Assembly (NCBI GenBank): GCA_037442005.1
Contig: JBBIRA010000002.1
Coordinates: 33,262-97,261, forward strand
Reading direction: 5' to 3'
DNA: 64,000 nucleotides
Origin: Leptospirillum sp037442005
Lineage (GTDB): Bacteria; Nitrospirota; Leptospirillia; Leptospirillales; Leptospirillaceae
Below the pieces are notes generated by a model. The model was not told the origin of the DNA. It saw only the letters and a list, made by a program, of their open reading frames with translations, and did no database searches. Positions within the stretch are counted from its first letter, which is position 1, and every line of letters begins with the position of its first letter. This document shows, in pieces, positions 1 through 7,430 of this stretch. Position numbers and translations under genes: made by a program.

Positions 1-1076
1 TGGATCACAGACTCCGGATTGTGATCCGATAACACGGGATTCCCCTCCAGAGGGGGAAACAGCTTGTCCACGCCCTTTCCGTCCGGCTGATGACAGGTGG
101 CACAAAACTGGACATAGCCCAGTCCCCCGCGGGTTTCATAGAGATCATGGTCTGAAACAGCAACAGCAGCTTTCGACACGCTCCCGGGAGAAGTCGGCAC
201 TTCATTTGAGGGCAGGGACTTCATATAGACCGCCATCGCTGTGAGGTCATCATCTGAAAAATGCTGGGTGCTATAGTGAACCACTTCACCCATTGTTCCG
301 AATGCTTCTGTTCTGGCATTTCGTCCGGTTTTCAGGAATTTGACAACGGCGGGAACAGACTTCACTCCCCGGAGTCCGGGGGCATACCAGTCTTCAATCA
401 CAGCACCTGCCAGATAATTCTTTCCCAAAAAACCATCCCCGCTTAATGCCTTCTCCTGAAAAGCCAGTCCCCGGGGGGTATGGCAGGAGCCACAATGGCC
501 AAGACCCTGGACAAGGTATGCCCCTCTGTTCCATTGTGCGGATTGTGCCGGGTTGTCCCGGTAGGGTTTTGAATCGAGAAAAAGCATGTTCCAGAATTTC
601 AGCCCGAACCGCATGCTGAACGGCCATTGCATCTTGTTTTTGGGAGTGACCGCCCTGACCGGAGGGACGCCTTCCATCAAATAGGCATACAGGGCCTTCA
701 TATCCGGCTCGGTCATCTTGGCAAAGGCGGTATAAGGCATCGCCGGGTAAAGATTGTCGCCATCCGCATCTATCCCCTTTCGCATGGCCCTGTCGAACTG
801 CGCAAAGGTATAGGTGCCGATTCCGGTTTCTTTGTCAGGCGTAATGTTCGTTGAATAGAGCGCACCAAAGGGCGTGTGCATTTCCTTTCCGCCCGCCAGA
901 AGCTTGCCGCCCTCTGCCGTATGGCAGGCAAAACAATCACCCAGGTTTGCCAGGTATTTGCCTTTTTCAATCAGGGCAAGATCGGGCGTTCCCGTTGCCG
1001 TCTCAGAAAAGACTGGCGTTATCCCCACGAATACCAGAAACGCCCCCGCGAAGAGAGCTTTTGTAAGCGACATCAT
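1..1076 (-). CDS. Tri-haem c-type cytochrome, C-terminus cut by window edge
   Basis: The gene starts at tandem ATG codons (1076 and 1073) with AGGAG about six bases upstream, and is still open at base 1, so 358 residues are visible. A Sec signal peptide (about residues 5-24) is followed by three haem sites: CFACH at 48-52, CGSCH at 195-199 and CATCH at 325-329. This layout is known from the cytochrome subunit of membrane-bound alcohol and gluconate dehydrogenases, which carries electrons towards quinone. No dehydrogenase subunit lies beside it here. I infer a periplasmic electron carrier for the neighbouring thiosulfate module. It is the last visible gene of the leftward cluster starting at 4626. 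Substrate partner unknown. Confidence 0.9.
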   Translation of the reverse strand, partial: MMSLTKALFAGAFLVFVGITPVFSETATGTPDLALIEKGKYLANLGDCFACHTAEGGKLLAGGKEMHTPFGALYSTNITPDKETGIGTYTFAQFDRAMRKGIDADGDNLYPAMPYTAFAKMTEPDMKALYAYLMEGVPPVRAVTPKNKMQWPFSMRFGLKFWNMLFLDSKPYRDNPAQSAQWNRGAYLVQGLGHCGSCHTPRGLAFQEKALSGDGFLGKNYLAGAVIEDWYAPGLRGVKSVPAVVKFLKTGRNARTEAFGTMGEVVHYSTQHFSDDDLTAMAVYMKSLPSNEVPTSPGSVSKAAVAVSDHDLYETRGGLGYVQFCATCHQPDGKGVDKLFPPLEGNPVLSDHNPESVI

Positions 1077-1119
1077 GTCAGTCTCCTGTTTCTTCCTGCC
1101 CTCAAAAACGTGAATAACA

Positions 1120-1167
1120 CCTGCACGATGCCAACCGGACAGAAACGCCCGGCCCGCATCGTGCAGG
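1120..1167. other. 12-bp perfect inverted repeat between cistrons
   Basis: The arms CCTGCACGATGC (1120-1131) and GCATCGTGCAGG (1156-1167) are perfectly complementary around a GC-rich loop. The element sits just downstream of the binding-protein stop codon and before the tri-haem cytochrome. No clear T-run follows on the minus strand, so it may be a weak terminator or a stabilising 3' end for the upstream messenger. Confidence 0.7.
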
Positions 1168-1178
1168 CAGGAAAACAA

Positions 1179-2168
1179 TTATTTTTTCAGGTCCGCTTTT
1201 GTCACCGACTTGAATCCGAATTTTTTGAAAATCTTCTGGGCATCCGGCGTCTTCAAGAAGGCGAGCCAGCGTTTTGCCCACATCGGATGGGCCGCCCCAC
1301 GGATCATGGCCGCTCCATAGATGGCCTTGACGTTCTGGTTGTCCGGAATCGCAATATTTTCGATTTCATGGCCCGCCTGTTCCTGGAAGATGGCCTCAGA
1401 GCGCCATGTCACGCCGGCATCGGCCTTCTTTTCCATCAGGATCATCGGACTCTGACGATGATGAATCCGGGTCAGAAGAGTCTGACCATTTTTCACCTTG
1501 TCCCCATAAACAGACTGCTCAAGCTTGGATCCTCCGGCTTTTCGCAGAGCCCCCTTGATCTGACGGGCAACACCTTCCCAGGCGGGATTGGGCATCACCA
1601 GCCGGACGCCCGGTTTTCCAAGGTCGTTCAAGCCTTTGATTCCGGCCGGATTGCCTTTGGGAACCATGATGGTGAGGTCGTTGGTGGCATAGGCGACCGG
1701 AGGACCCACCAGCAGATGCTTCCGGATTAGCTGTTTCACCTTACGAAGCCCCGCGGCATACAGATCTCCCGGAACGGTCATCGTGGCATTCCCTACCGTC
1801 AACCGGCCCTTTTTCACAATCTGCCTGGCGAGAAGTCCGGGAGGCAGGGTTTCATAGAAAATTTTTCCCTTGAGAGAGGGGTATTTCTTTTCAAAGGATT
1901 CAACCAGAGGGGCCATTGCAAAAAAGTAGTTTCCTCCCACATACAGGACCAGTTTCGGGTGGCTCAGGTCACCATGGAGATCCGGAAGATTGTCTACATC
2001 AAAAACAGTGACGTTGATGCCATTTCCCCTGGAGGGGTTGTTATGGCCATGGCTCCAGGGAGGGTAAACCTCGGACTGAGACGCGTGTACCGGAGAAACT
2101 CCAAAAGCGAGCGTCCCCATTAAAAGAGCCGAGGTGGCCAACAGGCCGGTCATCTGTTTTTTCGTCAT
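1179..2168 (-). CDS. Periplasmic substrate-binding protein, ModA-like fold
   Basis: This is a 329-residue protein. The ATG at 2168 was chosen because GGAGGG lies just upstream and a Sec signal peptide (about residues 7-31, ending near VHAS) follows at once; the frame is open further upstream but has no support. The mature part has type-2 periplasmic binding-protein features: an early LVLYVGGNYFFAM segment, a central VAYATNDLTIMVPKGNP hinge-like stretch, and a late AAHPMWAKRWLAFLKTPDAQ helix, as in molybdate or sulfate binding proteins. No ABC permease or ATPase is adjacent, so it may be a scavenging or sensing component of the redox cluster. The ligand cannot be told from sequence. It lies 53 bases after the Tat-exported DsrE-like gene, probably in the same operon. 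Confidence 0.8.
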   Translation of the reverse strand: MTKKQMTGLLATSALLMGTLAFGVSPVHASQSEVYPPWSHGHNNPSRGNGINVTVFDVDNLPDLHGDLSHPKLVLYVGGNYFFAMAPLVESFEKKYPSLKGKIFYETLPPGLLARQIVKKGRLTVGNATMTVPGDLYAAGLRKVKQLIRKHLLVGPPVAYATNDLTIMVPKGNPAGIKGLNDLGKPGVRLVMPNPAWEGVARQIKGALRKAGGSKLEQSVYGDKVKNGQTLLTRIHHRQSPMILMEKKADAGVTWRSEAIFQEQAGHEIENIAIPDNQNVKAIYGAAMIRGAAHPMWAKRWLAFLKTPDAQKIFKKFGFKSVTKADLKK

Positions 2169-2221
2169 GTACCCTCCGAAAAATAAAGTTTGAGTTCCCC
2201 TGTCATCAATGGCTTTTTCCC

Positions 2222-3025
2222 TCAGGACCGGGCGTACTCGAAGCCGCGGCCACAAAGAAGAGGGAGAGTTCCCACGATTCCCGGGGTCAGAACCACTCCC
2301 GGAATCAGATGGTTTGTCAGCTCCGCCGCCAATTCTCCGTGGGTTTTGTGATCCGGGTTGATCCCTCCCTCCAAAAGAGCTCCGGACAGCTCCCAGATCA
2401 TGTTGTGACAGGCCAGAAAAAGAACCCCTCTGGCTTGAAGAACAGGGATATTGTTATCCGAAGGAGACAGAACGCCATGGGGATCATTGAATTTCGACAA
2501 CGGTTTTTCGGAAGCGGCAGAAAGTTTGATCAGGGGATTCGTTGACGACTTTACCCCTGCCTTTTTGGACAACTTGTACTTCTCCCACATCTGATCATCA
2601 AACAGGGCAAGATGGGCGGTACCATGGGTCGCCGAAAGCACCAGCGCATCCTTCAGTCCAAAGCTGTAAACCTGAGCGTTCAGGGAGTTTCTCATGAGGT
2701 TGAGCCAAGGAGATCCCAACACGGTATGGTCCCAGACCTGTTTGGGCTTCCCCTGATAGTGAAGAACCAGAGACAGGGCCTCAGAATCCCAGTCATCCTT
2801 GTGGGTACTGATCATTGTCACTGATTTGTAGTCACGACGGCCCTTGTGCTTTGCCAGGGCCCGCAAAAGCTCCTTGAGATGGTGATCACCCTTCGGTTCG
2901 AGATCCAGTTTGTCCGATGCGACTGCTTCAGGCAGTTTTCCGACACCCAGTCCGAGCGCTGCGCCTGCCGCTCCGATGGTGGCAACAAAACCCAGCATTT
3001 CCCTGCGGGAAACTTCTTCACTCAT
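2222..3025 (-). CDS. Tat-exported DsrE-like protein
   Basis: This is a 267-residue protein starting at the ATG at 3025, preceded by GAGGAG. The N-terminus carries a twin-arginine signal: SRREMLGF at about 7-14, then a hydrophobic Ala/Gly stretch. Tat export suggests folding or cofactor loading before secretion. The C-terminal half ends with a segment like DsrE/TusD-fold proteins: a hydrophobic strand with a single Cys (VLFLACHN), then PGVVLTPGIVGTLPLL and a terminal GRGFEYA. DsrE-family Cys residues carry persulfide sulfur (known family). The link to periplasmic sulfur handling is inferred from this resemblance and from the adjacent tsdBA. It could instead be a structural protein without sulfur-transfer activity. 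Confidence 0.65.
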   Translation of the reverse strand: MSEEVSRREMLGFVATIGAAGAALGLGVGKLPEAVASDKLDLEPKGDHHLKELLRALAKHKGRRDYKSVTMISTHKDDWDSEALSLVLHYQGKPKQVWDHTVLGSPWLNLMRNSLNAQVYSFGLKDALVLSATHGTAHLALFDDQMWEKYKLSKKAGVKSSTNPLIKLSAASEKPLSKFNDPHGVLSPSDNNIPVLQARGVLFLACHNMIWELSGALLEGGINPDHKTHGELAAELTNHLIPGVVLTPGIVGTLPLLCGRGFEYARS

Positions 3026-3071
3026 TGAACATCTCCTCGTTTTTATTGAAAAACTGTGAACATCCCGGACC

Positions 3072-3113
3072 GATCTCCCCGTCTTGCGAAAAAGTACGCA
3101 AGACCGGGAGATC
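3072..3113. other. Long hairpin between tsdBA and the Tat-exported gene
   Basis: The arms at 3072-3088 and 3097-3113 pair over 16 bp with one C-C mismatch around an AT-rich eight-base loop. The hairpin lies in the 143-base gap after tsdBA and before the next start codon. No T-run follows on the minus strand. A role in messenger processing or in setting different expression of the flanking cistrons is inferred. Confidence 0.75.
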
Positions 3114-3168
3114 TCACTCATACACACCGGAAACCCTTTCCGGTGGCAGGAATACATGGAAATCCTGA

Positions 3169-4626
3169 TTACTTGACGAACCCCGGACGCTTTCTCGGAT
3201 CGACCGGGTGAGGACGGCTCTCGATATACTCCGCCACATCCCATGCCTGCCGGACTGACAACGTTCCCGCATTTCCAAGAGGCATGTTTCTCTGGATGAA
3301 AGAAGCCGCTTTGGCCACCAGATGAAGCCCTGCACCACAATTAAAGGAGTGGGTTCCCCACAATGGAGGGAAAACGAACTCTTTTCCTTTCTTCAGACCC
3401 TGCCCATTCGGACCATGGCAGAGGGCACAGCTGTGTTCATAAACCATCTGTCCGTCTGTCAGGCTGATTGTCCGGGGACGGGGGTTCAAGGCAGGAAAAC
3501 CGCGGCCTGGAAATTGGACGCCGATGGGTGCCCCGTCAGAAACCCATTTGCTGTAGGCTTCAAGGGAGATAATTTCCTTACTGTCCAGCGCCGGCTTTTT
3601 CCCGTTCAAGGAATACATGAAACAGTCCCGGAGTCGCTGTCCATAAGTCACAACCGCATGGTTTTTATTCCTGTAGACGGGATAAGACAAAAAGGCCGCC
3701 CAAAGAGGAGCGGCATTGGCCAGCGTCCCTCCGGACAAATGGCAGGCGGCACAACTGAGCCCGTTTTTTGCATATTCCGGCGCAACCTGTGCCGTATGGT
3801 AGAAGAGTTTGCGTCCATAACGGACCGCATCTCCATAAGGTCCCGGCGGACCGCCATCCCAGTCCGGAGAGAGGAATGATCCGGAAACAACCATTCCATG
3901 GTGCCTGAGGGGCGGACCGGGAAGATCCGGACCACCGGAGAGCCACCGGGAAACCGCCCGGATATCAGAAGGAGAGAGTTTTTTGGCTACAGCAACCATC
4001 AACCCTTCCGGATCTCCGGAACGGATTCCGCTCTTGAATCCCGCCAGCTGTTCCCCGATATATCCCGCAGAAAGACCGGCAACAGGAGGAAAGGAAGGAG
4101 CAATCCCCATCCCCTTGGGACCATGACAGAGGAAACAGGCAGGAATGCCGGCCGACAGCCGGCCTTCCCTTGCCAGACGTTCCCCGAGACCCCAGGAGGA
4201 AGCCGGATGGAAGACGGGAGGTTGTCGTCGGGACGGAAGCTTTGCAAAATAGGCCGCTACCGACTGACGATCTTGAGAGGAAAGATTCTTTGCGACAATC
4301 TGCATGACACCCACTCTTTTCCGGGAGGCAAACAGATCAAGCTCATGGAGGATATAGTGTCTGGGGAGTCCTGCGATTTTGGGAGTCGCCCGGGAAGTCA
4401 ATCCTTCTCCCATGGCGCCATGACAGGAAACACAGCTCTGCCCGAGATTGGGAAGGGGACGGGTGGCAAGGAGCTTCCCCTTTGCTTCCCCGGCCAGACT
4501 CTTCAGGGGCGCTGAGAAAAAAGCGACAAGAACAAAGACAGAAAGAAAGGCCCGGGACCAAACTGATTGACCTGATCGGCGGGATGAATCACCCCAAAAA
4601 ACGGTTAGCGCTCCCATATTTTCCAT
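3169..4626 (-). CDS. tsdA: Thiosulfate dehydrogenase fused to its electron-acceptor cytochrome (TsdBA type)
   Basis: This is a 485-residue periplasmic tetra-haem protein with a signal peptide near residues 24-46. The N-terminal half is a di-haem, cytochrome c4/TsdB-like unit (CVSCH 65-69, CFLCH 164-168). The C-terminal half matches TsdA: CAACH 292-296, RDCF at 333-336 whose Cys335 fits the unusual axial haem ligand of the catalytic site, CALCH 400-404, and MPLG at 448-451. TsdA couples two thiosulfates to tetrathionate with release of two electrons, and TsdB accepts them; natural TsdBA fusions are known in some sulfur bacteria. The start at 4626 has AAAGG upstream; a second ATG at 4617 lacks one. 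First gene of the leftward cluster. Tetrathionate reduction is the alternative direction. Confidence 0.85.
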   Translation of the reverse strand: MENMGALTVFWGDSSRRSGQSVWSRAFLSVFVLVAFFSAPLKSLAGEAKGKLLATRPLPNLGQSCVSCHGAMGEGLTSRATPKIAGLPRHYILHELDLFASRKRVGVMQIVAKNLSSQDRQSVAAYFAKLPSRRQPPVFHPASSWGLGERLAREGRLSAGIPACFLCHGPKGMGIAPSFPPVAGLSAGYIGEQLAGFKSGIRSGDPEGLMVAVAKKLSPSDIRAVSRWLSGGPDLPGPPLRHHGMVVSGSFLSPDWDGGPPGPYGDAVRYGRKLFYHTAQVAPEYAKNGLSCAACHLSGGTLANAAPLWAAFLSYPVYRNKNHAVVTYGQRLRDCFMYSLNGKKPALDSKEIISLEAYSKWVSDGAPIGVQFPGRGFPALNPRPRTISLTDGQMVYEHSCALCHGPNGQGLKKGKEFVFPPLWGTHSFNCGAGLHLVAKAASFIQRNMPLGNAGTLSVRQAWDVAEYIESRPHPVDPRKRPGFVK

Positions 4627-4807
4627 AGAAATTTACCTTTCCCGCCAGCCAACGGGTCCTGATAAAAGACCTTCATCGGGATTTGATCCCATCAACTGGC
4701 GTTATCCCAACAGGTTGAGGGAGGGTCTTAAGAAAGAAACGGACAACGTATTCAGACAGTATCTCTTCACTTTTCCGGAAAAAGACAATGTCCAAAGAAA
4801 TTGACTT

Positions 4808-4836
4808 TTGATAAGATAGCACAGCCATTATAGAAT
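4808..4836 (+). promoter_or_regulatory. Sigma-70 promoter for gpmA
   Basis: TTGATA (4808-4813) and TAGAAT (4831-4836) are separated by 17 bp, each one base from consensus, about 60 bases before the gpmA start codon. Confidence 0.6.
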
Positions 4837-4896
4837 CGTCACCTTATCAGAGATCACTGACCATCAAACAACACTGTGTACAAGGAGATGACCTGC

Positions 4897-5556
4897 ATGA
4901 CAAAGGAAACCGCCCCGGGATGTCTGGTGCTGGTCCGACATGGACAAAGCCAGTGGAACCTTGAAAATCGATTTACCGGCTGGGTTGATGTAGACATTAC
5001 CCCTCTCGGGGAAGAGGAGGCTCGCCGTGCCGGGTCCCATCTCAAAGGGATTTCATTCTCCAGAGCGTTTACCTCCGGACTCAAGCGGGCACAGAGAACC
5101 CTTTCCCTTATCCTTGAGGTCATCGGAAATCCTTCCATCCCGATAGAAAAAAACGACGCACTGAATGAACGGCATTACGGAGATCTCCAAGGACTCGACA
5201 AAGATGAGACAGCGAAGAAATACGGGAAAGAACAGGTTCATATCTGGAGAAGAAGTTTCGATGTCCCTCCTCCTTCAGGAGAAAGTCTCAAGATGACCCT
5301 TGAGCGGGTTCTTCCCTATGTGGACAAAGAGATTCTCCCCCGGCTCGCCAGCGGAGAAAACATCCTCGTCGTTGCACACGGAAACAGTCTTCGCTCAATC
5401 GTGATGGAGCTCGAACATCTCTCTAAAGAAGAAGTACTCGAGCTGAATATCCCCACCGCTGTTCCGATCATCTACACCTTCCTTCCAACCGTTCCCGGAA
5501 AAACCTTTCAGTCGATCGGGGACCTCTCCATTCTTGAAAAAAGAATCGCCGACTGA
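4897..5556 (+). CDS. gpmA: 2,3-bisphosphoglycerate-dependent phosphoglycerate mutase
   Basis: This 219-residue histidine-phosphatase-fold enzyme interconverts 3- and 2-phosphoglycerate in glycolysis and gluconeogenesis. The phosphohistidine motif RHGQSQWN lies near residues 13-20, the family NERHYGDLQG motif near the middle, and the second catalytic His in VAHGNSLR. The ATG at 4897 was chosen because AAGGAG lies nine bases upstream; the in-frame GTG at 4876 lies ahead of that site. The length is a little short of the roughly 230-250 residues usual for GpmA. In a CO2-fixing autotroph it would work mainly towards sugars, with fructose-1,6-bisphosphatase at 42 kb. Confidence 0.95.
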   Translation: MTKETAPGCLVLVRHGQSQWNLENRFTGWVDVDITPLGEEEARRAGSHLKGISFSRAFTSGLKRAQRTLSLILEVIGNPSIPIEKNDALNERHYGDLQGLDKDETAKKYGKEQVHIWRRSFDVPPPSGESLKMTLERVLPYVDKEILPRLASGENILVVAHGNSLRSIVMELEHLSKEEVLELNIPTAVPIIYTFLPTVPGKTFQSIGDLSILEKRIAD

Positions 5557-5663
5557 TGCGCGACAGCCATCACCGGATGAAAGTCCTGGTGCTGATCATG
5601 AAAGCGATTCTGGGGCTTCTGACATTTGGTCTTGTTCTCCGTTACACCCTTTCCCAGACCTGA
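5556..5663 (+). CDS. Tiny single-span membrane ORF coupled to gpmA
   Basis: This is a 35-residue frame whose ATG overlaps the gpmA stop (TGATG), so it could be translated by coupling. It has a basic N-terminus and one hydrophobic segment (about residues 9-29, ILGLLTFGLVL core), then ends just before a strong terminator. Only placement and composition support it; no family was recognised. A chance frame is possible. Confidence 0.4.
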   Translation: MRDSHHRMKVLVLIMKAILGLLTFGLVLRYTLSQT

Positions 5664-5680
5664 GAAATCCCTCCAATAAA

Positions 5681-5717
5681 AAAAGGGCCAGTCCAATTGA
5701 GATGGACAGGCCCTTTT
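5681..5717. terminator. Bidirectional intrinsic terminator
   Basis: AAAAGGGCC-A-GTCCA pairs with TGGAC-A-GGCCCTTTT around a seven-base loop, with only an A-A mismatch. It has T-runs on both strands, stronger leftwards. It lies between the convergent gpmA unit and the membrane gene at 5742. Confidence 0.9.
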
Positions 5718-5741
5718 CCCGTCAAAAAACAAAACACGTTC

Positions 5742-6239
5742 TTACTGAAACAGAGAGGCCCCATGACTTGATGCACCCATGAAAAACAGCATGGGGATAG
5801 AAAGCATCGTGTTTGTTCTTGAGGCCAGAAACGCGACTCTGCCGGCTTTTGCCTTCTCTTCAGCCGTGGCAGGAACAAGACCGATGACTCTTTTCTGGTT
5901 TGGCCAGATCAATCCCCAGACATTAAGCATCATGATGATTCCAAGCCACGCGCCCATGCCAATGATTGCCGATCCCTTGTGTAAAGTGAAGGCGTCAACC
6001 AGTTGGCCACGCTGTCCCAGAATGGAAAGACCGAAAAGAACGGTCAGGAGGGAGGCATACCGGAAAAAGAACAAGGCACGGGGAACAAGATGTTTAAAAG
6101 CTTCAGCCTTGGCTTCAGGAGAAATAGCCTTCAGGAAGGGTACCTGAACGAAGTTGAAATAATACAATAAGCCGATCCACATGATGCCCGCCAGGAAATG
6201 CCCCCATCGGACAATCAGTTCTGTTGCCACATGATCCAT
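5742..6239 (-). CDS. PuuD-like (urate hydroxylase N-terminal domain) membrane protein
   Basis: This 165-residue integral membrane protein has about four spans. An N-terminal RWGHFLAGIMWIGLLYYFNFVQ segment (quoted in parts: RWGHFLAGIMW, YYFNFVQ) and a later INVWG-type span (MMLNVWGLIWPNQKR) resemble the membrane domain of PuuD. Full PuuD proteins carry a C-terminal cytochrome c domain, which is absent here. Conserved His and Trp in the first span could bind haem (inference). Purine catabolism genes are not nearby, so urate oxidation is doubtful. A membrane electron-transfer or structural role is equally possible. It shares a terminator with gpmA; a 32-residue membrane ORF lies upstream. Confidence 0.6.
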   Translation of the reverse strand: MDHVATELIVRWGHFLAGIMWIGLLYYFNFVQVPFLKAISPEAKAEAFKHLVPRALFFFRYASLLTVLFGLSILGQRGQLVDAFTLHKGSAIIGMGAWLGIIMMLNVWGLIWPNQKRVIGLVPATAEEKAKAGRVAFLASRTNTMLSIPMLFFMGASSHGASLFQ

Positions 6240-6387
6240 TTGAAAACCTCTTTTCTTGTGATGTCATTGGATACCCTGCTCCGGTTCGATCCGGCCACGA
6301 CCGGATACTTCCTGAATTTCTGGAGCAGGATTAAATAAAATGTCCATCCGGAGTGGATTCTCGCCAGACCGGACAAAGCCTCGTTCG

Positions 6388-6486
6388 TCAGGCCTGAACC
6401 AGTGCCCGGACGACAAAGAAAAGAACGCCGGTCAGGGCAAATCCGGCAAGGACTGTTCCCCAAAGGCTGTCCAGAGGATTTTTCAC
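6388..6486 (-). CDS. 32-residue single-span membrane protein
   Basis: A GTG start at 6486 is preceded by AAGGAG six bases upstream. The product has a short polar N-terminus (MKNPLDSLWG) and one long hydrophobic helix to the end (LAGFALTGVLFFVVRALV core). This resembles the small accessory subunits of respiratory complexes in size and layout, but I do not recognise it. It is 148 bases before the PuuD-like gene and on the same strand, so it may form a unit with it. Confidence 0.5.
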   Translation of the reverse strand: MKNPLDSLWGTVLAGFALTGVLFFVVRALVQA

Positions 6487-7430
6487 AACATACTCCTTTC
6501 ACTTGTTCGTTTTGCTGTCAGGGGCACGTTCCCCCCGGAAAGTATAGTCAGAAGGAAGGCGCAGAGACCTCCCTGTTCAGATTCGGCTTATCCGATTCCT
6601 TCGGCATGATTGTACCCGAACAGCCAAGGCTCCTCAAGCCATAACTCTTTTTCGAAGCAAAACCGGATGCGAAAAACCCGCACTTAAAATCCCGGGAAAA
6701 GGGTCGGAGGACGGGAATGGAACTGTGACAGATCCATTGCTCCCGGCCCCCTCCGGCCGATGATGGTTCAGCCATTCCTCGAACAATTCTTTCAACTCAA
6801 AAGGAAGTCTCAATAAAACGCAATCTGTTAAGGATCCCCGTTACCGGACTCCCCCACCCATTCCCGGGTCGAGGCCTCAAACCGGTTATCCGGCGAGGAG
6901 AGTGCCCCCCGGCCCTTGGGGGGATCAGGCCGACGCCGTCCCATACGCTATCCTCCCGCTTGAATCACCACTACCTTGTTTCAAGCCTCCTCTTATCAGG
7001 CTCATCAGCCTGATAACCCTCTTCTTGTATCATACCGCTCCCATTCCCCCAGTCGCGACCAACCAAATGATTGGTCTGTCAAAAGATCCGGTCCATCAAG
7101 AATTCCGGGGGATGGTCCTTGCCAACAGCAGCCGAAAGATGCTAGAGTCTCAGGAGTTGAACATTCGTGTCCAACTGAATGATGTTTGTTTATGGTTTGT
7201 CGATTATTCAAGTCTTTTTGCGTGACCCTCCCAATCAGTACTGCCTTTCGGCCGCAGATAATCATCCCTGATCATGATACGTGGGGGTTGCCAGAGAGGG
7301 GATGGAGTCATCCTTCTCTGTAACCAGCCAACGGAGAGCATTCTGGACTTGAACGACTCGCCAGGAGGGGGTTTTCCCCCAACCGGGCCAGGAGTTTTCT
7401 GCGCCCAAAATCTCAGGAGGTATCCGTATC
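6487..7430 (+). other. Gene-free region with several stem-loops upstream of the DEAD-box helicase
   Basis: No convincing gene was found in these 944 bases. Structure seen: six C paired with six G at 6905-6923; a perfect 10-bp palindrome with a four-base loop at 6993-7016 (TTATCAGGCT / AGCCTGATAA); GACCAA / TTGGTC flanking 7064-7071; and GGGGG-TTTT-CCCCC at 7367-7380, about 35 bases before the helicase ribosome-binding site. This suits a long regulated leader or a small RNA, as known for cold-inducible RNA helicases. No riboswitch family was recognised. Confidence 0.4.

Noticed and set aside
876..1730. 284-codon rightward open frame
   Set aside because: Antisense shadow of the tri-haem cytochrome and binding-protein genes; no ribosome-binding site or recognisable domain.
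6830..6960. Possible SRP RNA, 6S RNA or tRNA in the structured region
   Set aside because: Conserved cores of these RNAs were looked for by eye on both strands and not found.
6902..7225. 107-codon open frame in the helicase leader
   Set aside because: No ribosome-binding site, low-complexity composition and overlap with hairpins; more likely non-coding.
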